Assembly (NCBI GenBank): GCA_036821485.1
Contig: DAISJM010000016.1
Span: 1-64,000, forward strand
Direction: 5' to 3'
From: DAISJM01 sp036821485
GTDB lineage: Bacteria; Verrucomicrobiota; Kiritimatiellia; CAIQIC01; JAGNIJ01
DNA length: 64,000 bases
Positions within the stretch are counted from its first letter, which is position 1, and the number at the start of each line of letters is the position of its first letter. Positions 35,933-43,890 of this stretch are shown here, in pieces. Under the pieces are notes generated by a model. It was not told the origin of the DNA, searched no databases, and was given only the letters and a program-made list of their open reading frames with translations. The position numbers were made by a program, and so were the translations under genes.

Positions 35933-37195
35933 TCAACGGTGGGCGTCGGCGCGATGGGGCATGAGGAATCGGCCCAGGGTGACGAACAGCACGGGCATAT
36001 AGGTTACATAGAAAGAGAGGCCTGTGAGTTGGGCGTGGTGGTACGTGAAACCGAGTGCCATAAGCGGCCAGGTCCATGTGCAGGCCAAAGACCAACCGAG
36101 CAGGATGGCTGTATTTGTGAGTTCCCTTTGCCGTTCATCATCTCTCGGATGAAGGACGTGTCCGATTGCGGCGATCAGCAGGATCGGGATGCTCAGCAGG
36201 AACCACCCGAGAAAGGCCTCAAACTGCGGGATGCCGAGGGTGTAGCGCATGGCGCGGACATGCATGAGTGCGCCGAGAAGTTCGCGGAGGTTAATATGGG
36301 GCGGTGCCGCATCATGGCTGGTTCGGTTCAGATCCTGTAGCTGAGAGTCGGGACCGACAGTTCTGGCGGCAGCCTTCTCGTAGATGACCCGCACGCCGCT
36401 CTTGAGCGATCCGTAATGGCAGGTGGTCTGTACGACGTTGACGGCGATGGCCAGCAGGAAGCCGGCCACGCCAACGGCCACTACCTGCGCGAGGAGACGG
36501 AGAACCTGCCGCAGCGGCAGGCGCTCCTTCAGGGCGAAGTAAAGCGGACCGATGGTCGCGCCGAGGATGACGTTGGTGATGAATACGTAGCCGGCCGTTG
36601 CCTTGATGAACACCAGCAGGCCGATGACGAGCAGAAACAGCCATTTGCGGATGCGTCCGGCGAGGAGGCGAGGGGAGAGTATCCAGGCCGCGATGAACGG
36701 CCAGAGGCAGAGATGGAAGAGCCACCAGACATTCCGTCCCACTGCAATCATGGGATGGGAAATGGAAGTCAGGCCGAGAACCACAATAGTGACGGGCCAC
36801 CCGAACTCGCGGCCTGCAAGAAAGGCGAAGAGCGTGAATGCAAGGGCTAGCATCGCCGCTGTCGCAATGGCATACCCCTGCATCAGGGAGTCGAGAGGAA
36901 TGGGGACGAATCGGCGCAATAGGGCGGGCGCAAAACCGGCCAGACCGGGTTGGCTGGTGTAGATGATGCTGTCGGTTTCGTGGAGCATCCCACAGCTATT
37001 CCAGAAGCCGCGTTCCTCGGCGCGCTCCATGGTGCGGCGCACTGCAGCCACTTCCGAGATCTGGTAGTTCTCAAACCACGAGCGTTCGGTGATGACATGC
37101 AGCGGGTCGTACAGGAAATCGAAGGTGAGTCCCCCCATGGCCAGCAAGAAGCATGTGGCTTGGATCAAGGCCTTGGTTCGTGGAGCGATGGTCAT
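35933..37195 (-). CDS. Polytopic membrane protein of unknown function
   Basis: A 420-residue protein with about nine hydrophobic helices (including residues 11-30, 105-127, 131-150, 185-215, 228-252 and 330-352) and two soluble loops, the first with WFENYQISEVAAVRRTMERA. I do not recognise a family. Size and setting would fit a GT-C transferase or O-antigen polymerase, but no conserved acidic loop motif is evident. It begins the minus-strand operon running to the RmlD-like gene. Confidence 0.7.
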   Translation of the reverse strand: MTIAPRTKALIQATCFLLAMGGLTFDFLYDPLHVITERSWFENYQISEVAAVRRTMERAEERGFWNSCGMLHETDSIIYTSQPGLAGFAPALLRRFVPIPLDSLMQGYAIATAAMLALAFTLFAFLAGREFGWPVTIVVLGLTSISHPMIAVGRNVWWLFHLCLWPFIAAWILSPRLLAGRIRKWLFLLVIGLLVFIKATAGYVFITNVILGATIGPLYFALKERLPLRQVLRLLAQVVAVGVAGFLLAIAVNVVQTTCHYGSLKSGVRVIYEKAAARTVGPDSQLQDLNRTSHDAAPPHINLRELLGALMHVRAMRYTLGIPQFEAFLGWFLLSIPILLIAAIGHVLHPRDDERQRELTNTAILLGWSLACTWTWPLMALGFTYHHAQLTGLSFYVTYMPVLFVTLGRFLMPHRADAHR

Positions 37196-37215
37196 ATTGG
37201 ATTCGGTTTCAGGCG

Positions 37216-37244
37216 ATGATGGAGGCGAGAGGCTGGTGGGTCAA
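37216..37244 (-). promoter_or_regulatory. Candidate sigma-70 promoter for the 37195-33191 operon
   Basis: On the minus strand TTGACC (37244-37239) and CATCAT (37221-37216) are separated by 17 bases. The -35 matches at five of six and the -10 at four of six. It lies about 20 bases before the membrane-protein start codon. Confidence 0.4.
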
Positions 37245-37314
37245 GTGTGAGGCTTCCCTCTCTTTTCATCTTGCCCCGTGTCGCTGCTTTCGCATAGCTT
37301 CTCACGACCGCGCA

Positions 37315-38079
37315 ATGAGCGCGCCACAACGAGAGGTAGCTGTGGATCTGACCATCTTCGTGCCCGCCTATAACGAGGAGAAGCTCATCGGCAAGACGCT
37401 GGATGAGATCCGGGATGCCGCCTCGAAGTTCTCTTTCTCTTATGAAGTGCTTGTTTACGACGATGCATCGCGAGATCGCACCGCCGATGTGGTTCGCGAG
37501 TGGATCGCCGCTCACAAGGCCGAGGGCGTCGTTCGTGTGATCTCCAACGAGAAGAACGCGGGGATTGGTGTGAATTACTTCCGGGCGGCCGAGCAGGGCA
37601 CTGGCGAGTACTTCATGGTTGTGTTCGGTGACAACGCGGAGCCCGAGGAATCGCTTCGCCGCGTGTTCAATCTGATGGGCAAGGCCGATGTGATCATTCC
37701 GTACTTTGACACGCGGCTCTTCAACATGCGTCACAACGGTGACAACCGCACTTTCATCCGCCGGCTGATCTCCATCGTCTTTGCCGCCATGGTGCGGCTG
37801 ATCAGCGGGCATTGCATCCGGTACTACAACGGCTTTGTCATGCACCGTCGGACCAACGTGCTGAAACACCGCGTGAGTGCCTATGGTCTCGGTTACCAGG
37901 CGGAGTTGCTGTGCAGCATTCTGAACGAACCGGGGATTTCGTATCTCGAAGTGAAGTGCTTCAACAACGATCGCGCGAGCGGCATGCCGACAGCCTTCAA
38001 ACTGAAGAACGTGGTGTCGGTGGGGCAGTCGCTGTGGCGGATCTTCATGCGCCGGTTCAAGGCGCTTCCTGCGGGCTGA
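37315..38079 (+). CDS. GT2 family glycosyltransferase
   Basis: A 254-residue GT-A enzyme: LTIFVPAYNEEKLIGKTLDE, YDDASRDRT and FGDNAEPEESL in the place of the DxD loop. RLISGHCIRYYNGF is the acceptor-side loop of DPM-like enzymes, and there are no C-terminal membrane helices. The start is ATG 37315, or GTG 37342, which has GAGAGG about eight bases before it. It is a single gene flanked by two minus-strand operons. Confidence 0.84.
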   Translation: MSAPQREVAVDLTIFVPAYNEEKLIGKTLDEIRDAASKFSFSYEVLVYDDASRDRTADVVREWIAAHKAEGVVRVISNEKNAGIGVNYFRAAEQGTGEYFMVVFGDNAEPEESLRRVFNLMGKADVIIPYFDTRLFNMRHNGDNRTFIRRLISIVFAAMVRLISGHCIRYYNGFVMHRRTNVLKHRVSAYGLGYQAELLCSILNEPGISYLEVKCFNNDRASGMPTAFKLKNVVSVGQSLWRIFMRRFKALPAG

Positions 38080-38082
38080 TTC

Positions 38083-38610
38083 CTACATCCGCTCGGATTG
38101 AATTTCCGACTGGAACAGCCAGACCGAGAATCTCATCGCCGTCACCAGCAGCCGGGCCTTTGCCTTCAGATGCCAGCGACCGTCGCGCTCTTCCGCGAAC
38201 TCATTCTGTCGCAACACTTCGAGCCGCGCGGTGATCATCTCGCGGATGCTGTACTGCCCGCGGATATCTTCGACGCGCGGAGGCGCATCGCGGCGCGCAA
38301 GAATCTCCACGAGAAAACGAAGGGTTACGGATCGCTCTATGTGATAGAAGCACTCGACGTAGAGGAAGAAGAGCAACAGGTGCGAGAGATAGGCGTGGAA
38401 GAGGGGCGATCCACCTGCCGCAGCAGTTGGGGACGGCACGAGAAGAGGGGTGACCCAGCGTGCGAGAATGAACACCAGCGGCAGGCTGGCCAGGTAGCCT
38501 GCCAGCATCGCCTTGAAGCGATTTTCCGCGGGGCGAAGGTGCATGGCGAAGACCTGGGCGAGGACCCAGATCAGGGTGGCAAGTATGGCGGTGATGATGC
38601 CGTGCAACAT
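38083..38610 (-). CDS. Membrane protein with C-terminal winged-helix-like domain
   Basis: A 175-residue protein. Three hydrophobic helices (about 2-22, 32-56 and 66-90) are followed by a soluble domain of helix-helix-helix-strand type: LRFLVEILARRDAPPRVEDI, then MITARLEVLRQNEFAEERDG, then WHLKAKARLL. This pattern suits a winged helix. The ATG at 38610 follows the upstream stop by two bases. The layout matches the neighbouring gene, so the two are probably old tandem paralogues. I know of no named family. Confidence 0.72.
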   Translation of the reverse strand: MLHGIITAILATLIWVLAQVFAMHLRPAENRFKAMLAGYLASLPLVFILARWVTPLLVPSPTAAAGGSPLFHAYLSHLLLFFLYVECFYHIERSVTLRFLVEILARRDAPPRVEDIRGQYSIREMITARLEVLRQNEFAEERDGRWHLKAKARLLVTAMRFSVWLFQSEIQSERM

Positions 38611-38612
38611 GG

Positions 38613-39152
38613 TTAGCCACCCGCTCCGAGGTTGAGGAATCGCTTGAGCATCCACGTGAATCGCGCGATCGCCCGGCCCTTTGGCGTCAACCGGCACACA
38701 CCGGCGTCATCGATGGCGACATAGCCCGTTTCAGCGAGGCGCGGCAGACGCCAGCCGTAGATCTTGTCCACGCCGCTCTCGTGGGTGTAGCGCCCGATCA
38801 GTTCGTCGGTGGACAGACCCCGCTCGCCTGCGCGAAAAATCTCCAGCATCAGGGATGTCGAGAAGCCGCCGTTGAAGCCGAAGAAGTAATCGATGAAGCT
38901 GTGCGCGTTGAGGAGAAAGATCACATAGCCATAGCCCATGTCCAGAGCGCGCAGCGTCGTCAGCCAGGAAGCCGGCAGGAAACCGAGGTTGGGCGGCGTG
39001 AATAGATAGAGAAGGACGTAGACCGGCGACCATGCCAGCGCGGCGGGGAAGAAAAGCATGGAGTGGCGTTTGGGGCGCAGGATGTGCGAGAGCAATACGC
39101 ACGACAGTACGTAGCCGACAAAGATGATGATGGAAACGCAGAGACCTTTCAT
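38613..39152 (-). CDS. Membrane protein with C-terminal winged-helix domain
   Basis: A 179-residue protein with three hydrophobic helices (about 5-24, 33-52 and 70-92) and then a clear winged-helix-like domain: LMLEIFRAGERGLSTDELIG, KIYGWRLPRLAETGYVAIDD and CRLTPKGRAIA. The last motif is a typical MarR/PadR-like wing and anchor. Its start overlaps the stop of the APH-like gene by ATGA. A membrane-tethered regulator or protein-interaction module is possible, but there is no direct evidence for DNA binding. Confidence 0.74.
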   Translation of the reverse strand: MKGLCVSIIIFVGYVLSCVLLSHILRPKRHSMLFFPAALAWSPVYVLLYLFTPPNLGFLPASWLTTLRALDMGYGYVIFLLNAHSFIDYFFGFNGGFSTSLMLEIFRAGERGLSTDELIGRYTHESGVDKIYGWRLPRLAETGYVAIDDAGVCRLTPKGRAIARFTWMLKRFLNLGAGG

Positions 39153-40180
39153 CTGTTCTGTGCTCCCGGCTCCGCGAGCCGGTTCAGCAGCTGTTGAGCC
39201 TTCTCCAGTTGAGCCCGCTTTCGGTCCTCCGGATTGCCGGCGAGTGCAAACTGCCGGCGCGCCGCATCCGTGGGCAGGAAGTCATTCAGGATAATACAGC
39301 ACCACTTGAGTTGGTAGATCGGAAGCAGGAGTCTGATCCGGGCACGTGCAACGACGGGTCGGCGCTGGTCGCGGACGATCTCCCCGGCAAAGTAATCCAA
39401 GAAGTCCATTGGCGCGGGCACGGCGACCTGGGAGAAGAAGTCGCAAGCGGTCTTCGCGGGGTCGTCCCAGCCCGCGTATTCAAAATCGAAGAAACGCAAC
39501 GAGCCGTCCGCAGCCCGAAGCGCGTTGTGGAAGCCGAAGTCAGAAGGGGAAAGGCGGCGATCGGTCTGGGGTAGGGGCTCAGCCGCGTCGGGCGAAGTCT
39601 TCGCGCGTACAAAGGTCGATACACGTTGCCAGGCGGGTTTGAGTTCCGTCTGAACGAAGTCCGAGGCCTTTCCGTCGATGCTGCTCCCGCCCATGAGCAT
39701 TTCCAGATGTTGGACTCGGCCTGCGACCAAGTGCAGATGTTCCGGGATCGAGAAGCACGCCTCGGATGCCATCGGCAGAGCCGCGGCATCGGGATGATCG
39801 CGGTGCGCGTTCAACGCGGTGAAGAAATGAGCCGCCTGCTCAATGTCGGTTTCGTGAACGTCGCCGGGCTTCAGGGGTGAACCTTGCACGAATTCGTAGA
39901 GGGCGATGCGCAGCGCCGTGTCCATCAGCAGAGGACGCGCAACGCAGCGGAGACCCTGCGACCACGCGAAAGTGCAGAAACCAAACTCGGTGCCGAGGCG
40001 ATCGCGCTTATCCTGCGCATGCTTGAAGTAGTGCTTGAGGATGACGGACCCGTTGACCCCTCGCGCCTCGAAGACCTGATTGTTCGCGCCGCCTTTGAGT
40101 GAGATGAGTTGGAAGGGTCCCTTTAACCCAGCCCGCTTCAGAATGGGTTCGGCGGAAATGGTGAGGTCCTGCTCAGTCAT
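39149..40180 (-). CDS. APH/choline-kinase-fold phosphotransferase
   Basis: A 343-residue kinase-like protein. Residues 29-52 give the nucleotide-binding strands with KGGANNQVFEA and VILKHYF (ATP-binding Lys). The catalytic loop is LSPSDFGFHNAL, where the Brenner HxD motif is replaced by SxxDFGxxN with the Asp kept, and FFDFEYAGWDDP holds the metal-binding Asp. Members phosphorylate small molecules such as sugars, choline or antibiotics. It overlaps the HAD gene by eight bases and the membrane wHTH gene by ATGA. A sugar kinase in this locus is likely. Confidence 0.8.
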   Translation of the reverse strand: MTEQDLTISAEPILKRAGLKGPFQLISLKGGANNQVFEARGVNGSVILKHYFKHAQDKRDRLGTEFGFCTFAWSQGLRCVARPLLMDTALRIALYEFVQGSPLKPGDVHETDIEQAAHFFTALNAHRDHPDAAALPMASEACFSIPEHLHLVAGRVQHLEMLMGGSSIDGKASDFVQTELKPAWQRVSTFVRAKTSPDAAEPLPQTDRRLSPSDFGFHNALRAADGSLRFFDFEYAGWDDPAKTACDFFSQVAVPAPMDFLDYFAGEIVRDQRRPVVARARIRLLLPIYQLKWCCIILNDFLPTDAARRQFALAGNPEDRKRAQLEKAQQLLNRLAEPGAQNR

Positions 40181-40808
40181 GGTGCTCCAGCAGGTTGGAT
40201 ATGAAATCTGTCGCCTCGGCCCACGAGCGGACAGGGGTTTGATCCGAGAGCGCATTACTTGCATCCGAGGGATTGAACAACACCTTGCGGACGCCGGCGG
40301 GGAAGGTTGGTTCAGCCAGGAATTCCGGCAAATCATCGATGAAGGCCGAGCAGCCTGTGGCGGCGATCCGCTTGAGTTTGGCGTCTTTGGTAAGTTCAAA
40401 GTAGACGTGGTCGCGCGCAAGACCGCCCCGTGCCGGATCGTAGAAGCCCTGTGCTTCGATCCAGTCGCGCGCCGCCTGATGCAGGTCGTATTCCGGCCCG
40501 AGATACGGTTTCTGCGTCTTGTGGCTGATGATGAAGGTGATGACTTCGCGGGAACGGCAGAACTGGAGGAAATCGAACACCCCGGGGAACATGGCGGCAT
40601 CCTTCATGCGGGGGCCGTAGACGTAGCCCTGCATTTCGGTCCATGCGTCCTCGCGGCCGGCACGCCGGAGGTAATCGCGTACGCTGCCCTTGGTGGCGGG
40701 GAGGTCGGCCGGGATGAGGCCTCGCTCGAGCGCCACGCGGTGGAACACGTCGTCGTACCGGACGATCGTGTTGTCAAAATCGAGACCTATGCGTAACGGT
40801 GCGCGCAT
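40173..40808 (-). CDS. HAD-superfamily phosphatase
   Basis: A 211-residue hydrolase. Motif I is GLDFDNTIV with the nucleophile Asp and the +2 Asp, motif II is TFIISHKT, a Lys lies in DAKLKRI and motif IV is CSAFIDDLPEFL. The cap lies between motifs I and II. The ATG at 40808 starts the conserved domain, and a frame open to 40910 would cross the promoter region. It heads a four-gene minus-strand operon with an APH-like kinase and two membrane proteins. Confidence 0.83.
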   Translation of the reverse strand: MRAPLRIGLDFDNTIVRYDDVFHRVALERGLIPADLPATKGSVRDYLRRAGREDAWTEMQGYVYGPRMKDAAMFPGVFDFLQFCRSREVITFIISHKTQKPYLGPEYDLHQAARDWIEAQGFYDPARGGLARDHVYFELTKDAKLKRIAATGCSAFIDDLPEFLAEPTFPAGVRKVLFNPSDASNALSDQTPVRSWAEATDFISNLLEHHD

Positions 40809-40830
40809 GCGTGCGATCCAAACTGTGCCC

Positions 40831-40859
40831 TTTATGAGGCGTTTGCTCGCGCCGATCAA
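40831..40859 (-). promoter_or_regulatory. Candidate sigma-70 promoter for the HAD operon
   Basis: Minus-strand TTGATC (40859-40854) and CATAAA (40836-40831) are 17 bases apart, each matching consensus at four of six. Transcription would start about 16 bases before the HAD start codon. It is divergent from the promoter at 40899-40927. Confidence 0.38.
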
Positions 40860-40898
40860 GTCTTGAAGCTCGGACGGAAGTGCGGGTGGTGTACTCCA

Positions 40899-40927
40899 TT
40901 GACAACGCACAGCCTCTTTGACTTAAT
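40899..40927 (+). promoter_or_regulatory. Sigma-70-like promoter driving the heptose operon, leaderless
   Basis: A perfect TTGACA (40899-40904), a 17-base spacer and CTTAAT (40922-40927). The expected transcription start falls on or next to the ATG at 40934, which has no ribosome-binding site, so the mRNA would be leaderless. Confidence 0.6.
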
Positions 40928-40933
40928 CCCTCC

Positions 40934-41560
40934 ATGGATTTCACCCATCGCTACCTCGATGAAAGCGTTGAAGTGCTGAAGCAACTCGACCGCAACTCGA
41001 TCGAGGCTGTCGTAGATCTCCTGGCCAAAACGCGTGAGCAGAACGGCCGCGTGTTTGTGCTCGGCGTCGGCGGCAGCGCCGCGACCGGCTCCCACTTCGT
41101 CAACGATCTCCGCAAACTGGCGCACATCGAGGCCTATGCGCCGACGGACAACGTTTCTGAACTCACCGCGCGAACAAATGACGAGGGGTGGGCGAGCGTT
41201 TTTGAGGCATGGCTCAAGATCAGCCGGCTGCACCGTGGCGACGGTCTCTTTATTCTGTCGGTGGGCGGCGGCGACGAGGAGCGGAACATTAGCCCGAATC
41301 TGGTCCGTGCCATCAAGTACGCCAAGAGCGTCGGCGCCTCGGTGATGGGGATTGTCGGGCGGGCCGAGGGCTTCACGGCGAAGCAGGCGGATGCCTGCGT
41401 CGTCATTCCGCAGGTTCACGCCGACCGTGTGACGGCGCACTCGGAGGCCTTCCAGGGTGTAGTGGGCCACCTGATTATTTCGCACCCGAAGATCAAGGTT
41501 GCGGCGACGAAGTGGGAGTCGGCGGTGCAGCCGGGTGAACAGAAGAAGCCCAAAGCCTAA
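40934..41560 (+). CDS. SIS-domain phosphosugar isomerase, probable sedoheptulose-7-P isomerase
   Basis: A 208-residue SIS protein with VFVLGVGGSAATGSHFVNDL near residues 40-59 and LSVGGGDEERN in place of the GmhA loop ISxSGxS, followed by VIPQVHADRVTAHSEAFQGV. This subtype often travels with GHMP heptose kinases. The next genes are a transaldolase and an HddA-like kinase, which fits isomerisation of sedoheptulose 7-phosphate to heptose 7-phosphate. It differs clearly from the GmhA-like protein at 25584. Confidence 0.8.
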   Translation: MDFTHRYLDESVEVLKQLDRNSIEAVVDLLAKTREQNGRVFVLGVGGSAATGSHFVNDLRKLAHIEAYAPTDNVSELTARTNDEGWASVFEAWLKISRLHRGDGLFILSVGGGDEERNISPNLVRAIKYAKSVGASVMGIVGRAEGFTAKQADACVVIPQVHADRVTAHSEAFQGVVGHLIISHPKIKVAATKWESAVQPGEQKKPKA

Positions 41561-41570
41561 CGGACGATCT

Positions 41571-42296
41571 ATGGACAACGTGCCCCGCCTTCAGGACCTT
41601 CGCATCAAGATATTCTCCGACGGCGCCGATCTCGATTCCATCATCGATGCCTACAGCAAAGGGGTTGTGAAAGGATTCACAACCAACCCGACGCTGATGT
41701 GCAAGGCGGGCATTACAAACTACATGACGTTCGCCGCGGAAGTGCTCCGTGTCGTCAAGGATATGTCCGTGTCGTTCGAGGTTTTCTCCGACGATTTTCC
41801 GACGATGCGCGAACAGGCGCTGAAGCTGGCGGAACTTGCCGACAACGTGTTCGTGAAGATTCCGATCACGAACACGAAACGCGAATCGGCCGCGCCGCTC
41901 ATCAAGGAACTGGCAGGGCTGGGGTTGAAACTGAATGTGACGGCTATCATGTCGCTGAAGCAGGTGAAGGAAGTCGCGGCCGCGTTGAATCCCTCGGTGC
42001 CGGCCATTGTGTCCGTGTTTGCGGGCCGCATCGCGGATTCCGGGCGCGACCCGCTGCCGGTGATGAAGGAATCGCTGGAGATTCTGAAGCCGTTGCCGAA
42101 GGCCGAGTTGCTCTGGGCGAGCCCGCGCGAAGCGCTGAACATCATTCAGGCCGATGCGATGGGGTGCCACATCATCACGGTCACGCCGGACCTGCTCGCG
42201 AAAGCGAAGAACTTCGCGAAGGACCTCGAGGACTTCTCGCTGGATACGGTGAAGATGTTCTACAACGATGCGGTAAAGAGCGGATTCAAGATCTGA
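41571..42296 (+). CDS. Transaldolase (small, FSA-like subfamily)
   Basis: A 241-residue beta/alpha barrel aldolase. FTTNPTLM near residues 36-43 and the Schiff-base lysine K96 in NVFVKIPIT match the family, as does LNVTAIMS. The size is that of the small transaldolase/fructose-6-phosphate aldolase group. The ATG at 41571 follows the SIS stop by ten bases. In this operon it could make sedoheptulose 7-phosphate from erythrose 4-phosphate and fructose 6-phosphate. Confidence 0.88.
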   Translation: MDNVPRLQDLRIKIFSDGADLDSIIDAYSKGVVKGFTTNPTLMCKAGITNYMTFAAEVLRVVKDMSVSFEVFSDDFPTMREQALKLAELADNVFVKIPITNTKRESAAPLIKELAGLGLKLNVTAIMSLKQVKEVAAALNPSVPAIVSVFAGRIADSGRDPLPVMKESLEILKPLPKAELLWASPREALNIIQADAMGCHIITVTPDLLAKAKNFAKDLEDFSLDTVKMFYNDAVKSGFKI

Positions 42297-42301
42297 AGAA
42301 A

Positions 42302-42380
42302 GATGAACCGCGAATTCACACAAATAGACACGAATGGCTGCATTTTTGGTTCGTGTGAATTTGTGTCCATTTGTGGTTAG
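42302..42380. repeat. Imperfect inverted repeat of the ACACGAAT type
   Basis: A left arm (42302-42334) and right arm (42350-42380) are near reverse complements, both reading TTCGTGT..ATTTGTGT..ATT...GGTT, around a 15-base loop. The stem could form a long hairpin in DNA or RNA. It fills almost the whole gap between the transaldolase and the kinase genes. The sequence has the look of a dispersed intergenic repeat or small MITE-like element, but no other copy is in this window. Confidence 0.7.
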
Positions 42381-42393
42381 AGAAGAGGACTCC

Positions 42394-43425
42394 ATGATCA
42401 TCACACGAACACCTTTTCGCATCACCCTGGGCGGTGGCGGTACGGACCTTCCGTCGTTCTACGAGAAGCACGGCGGTTTTGTTTTCACGATGGCTATCAA
42501 CAAGTACATGTACGTGTTGTTGAACCGTCGTTCGGTGGCGGACCGCAAACTCGTCATCCGCTACAGCCAGGTGGAGACGGTGAACTCGGTGGATGAAATC
42601 AAGCACCCGCTGGCGCGCGAGGCGCTTCGGCTGCATGGGATCCACGACAACATCGAGCTGACGAGCATTGCCGACATGCCGGCGAAGGCCGGGTTGGGTT
42701 CGTCCGGTTCGTACCTTGTGGGGCTGCTGACCGCGATCCGCGCCTACAAGAGTGAGTCCGCATCGCTGGAGTCCATTGCCGAGGAAGCCTGCCATATTGA
42801 GATGCAGATATTGAAGGAGCCGGTGGGCAAGCAGGATCAGTACATCGCGGCCTTCGGCGGGTTCCGCGTGCTGGAAATCGACACGCACGGCAAGGTGAAG
42901 GTTTCGGCCGTGCACGTTGACTCCTCCGTCGCGCACGAGTTGGCGGTGAAGGCGCGCATGTATTACACCGGCGTCCAGCGTTCCGCGACCGCGGTGCTGA
43001 AAGCGCAGGATACGGCCGCGCGCGATCACAAGAGTCAGGATCACGCGCGCGTGGTGGACAGTCTTCTCCAGATCAAGGATATCGGGCGCGAGATACAGAA
43101 AGCGTTTGAAGCCAAGGATCTCGACGCGTTCGGCAAGCTGATGGACGATCACTGGGCGCACAAGAAGCGGATGTCGGCCTCGATCAGCCTTTCCTCTCTC
43201 GATGAGTTGTATGACACGGTGAAGAAGGAGTTCGGTGTGCTCGGCGGAAAGATCATTGGCGCGGGCGGCGGCGGATTCCTCATGCTCTACTGTCCAAACC
43301 GCGGTCATGAACTCGACGAGTTCATGTTGAAGCACCAGATGTCGCGTGTCAGCTATTTCCCGACGCTGCAAGGCTCGAAGGTTGTCAGCGACATGACGTC
43401 GTTCGACGATTTCGATGTGACCTGA
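42394..43425 (+). CDS. hddA: D-glycero-D-manno-heptose 7-phosphate kinase (GHMP family)
   Basis: A 343-residue GHMP kinase. The ATG at 42394 has AGAGGA just upstream, and a frame open to 42334 runs through the inverted repeat and is not coding. Motif 1 is RTPFRITLGGGGTDLPS, motif 2 (ATP loop) is AKAGLGSSGSYLVG near residues 97-110 and motif 3 is IIGAGGGGFLML. Motif 1 with GGGGTDLP is the HddA/fucokinase-like type. Between a transaldolase and later HddC- and GmhB-like genes, the heptose assignment is well supported. Confidence 0.83.
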   Translation: MIITRTPFRITLGGGGTDLPSFYEKHGGFVFTMAINKYMYVLLNRRSVADRKLVIRYSQVETVNSVDEIKHPLAREALRLHGIHDNIELTSIADMPAKAGLGSSGSYLVGLLTAIRAYKSESASLESIAEEACHIEMQILKEPVGKQDQYIAAFGGFRVLEIDTHGKVKVSAVHVDSSVAHELAVKARMYYTGVQRSATAVLKAQDTAARDHKSQDHARVVDSLLQIKDIGREIQKAFEAKDLDAFGKLMDDHWAHKKRMSASISLSSLDELYDTVKKEFGVLGGKIIGAGGGGFLMLYCPNRGHELDEFMLKHQMSRVSYFPTLQGSKVVSDMTSFDDFDVT

Positions 43426-43454
43426 CACGGGCCGGGAATCGGCGAGCCTGGCGG

Positions 43455-43811
43455 TTACCTCTTCTCGTTTGCGGTCTCGCGGAAACGCGCGTAGGCGCCG
43501 ACGAGCGTGGCGAGCGGGAGCACCTCCGTGAATGGGATCATGCAGTAGATTCCCGCAGCGAGCGCGCAAAGCACACACGCCTTCCGATCGAGTCCAAGGC
43601 AGGTTCCCATCCAATATCCGGCGAGCCCGCCGATGGGCAGGCCGAGCACGAGCCCGATGGGGCCGAACGTTGCCAGATCCACGACGTCGATAATCACCCC
43701 GGCGAGGATCGGTCCGAACGCGCGGTTGAGCCGCGCGGCGATGGGGGGTGATGGGGGCGGGGGAAGCGTGGCGGGCAGGTCGTCGGTCGGTTCCGATGGC
43801 TCGTTACTCAC
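43455..43811 (-). CDS. Small membrane protein
   Basis: A 118-residue protein from a GTG at 43811 with GGAGGA seven bases upstream. About 30 Pro/acidic residues precede a DUF-like membrane region with small residues (FGPIGLVLGLPIGGLAGYWM) and a second hydrophobic stretch, LCALAAGIYCMIPFTEVLPL. I do not recognise a family. The ribosome-binding site is inside a hairpin at 43819-43833. Confidence 0.68.
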   Translation of the reverse strand: MSNEPSEPTDDLPATLPPPPSPPIAARLNRAFGPILAGVIIDVVDLATFGPIGLVLGLPIGGLAGYWMGTCLGLDRKACVLCALAAGIYCMIPFTEVLPLATLVGAYARFRETANEKR

Positions 43812-43818
43812 GGGTGCT

Positions 43819-43833
43819 TCCTCCGAAGGAGGA
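43819..43833 (-). promoter_or_regulatory. Hairpin enclosing the ribosome-binding site of the 43811 gene
   Basis: The minus-strand RNA reads UCCUCC-UUC-GGAGGA, a perfect six-base stem with a three-base loop. The 3' arm is the Shine-Dalgarno sequence of the small membrane protein, so folding would block translation. Confidence 0.5.
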
Positions 43834-43890
43834 TGATGATTCGGGCCTGCGCGTGTGACAAGGCGAAAGGGGGCGGGGGGGGCGCCGACT

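Noticed and set aside
39149..40600. An extended APH-like protein starting at 40600
   Set aside because: The first 140 residues overlap the HAD gene in another frame and are Ser/Pro/Arg-rich; the ATG at 40180 starts the kinase fold.
43869..43882. G-quadruplex from the G-rich run beside the palindromes
   Set aside because: Only two G runs (five and eight bases) are present, too few separated tracts for a convincing intramolecular quadruplex.
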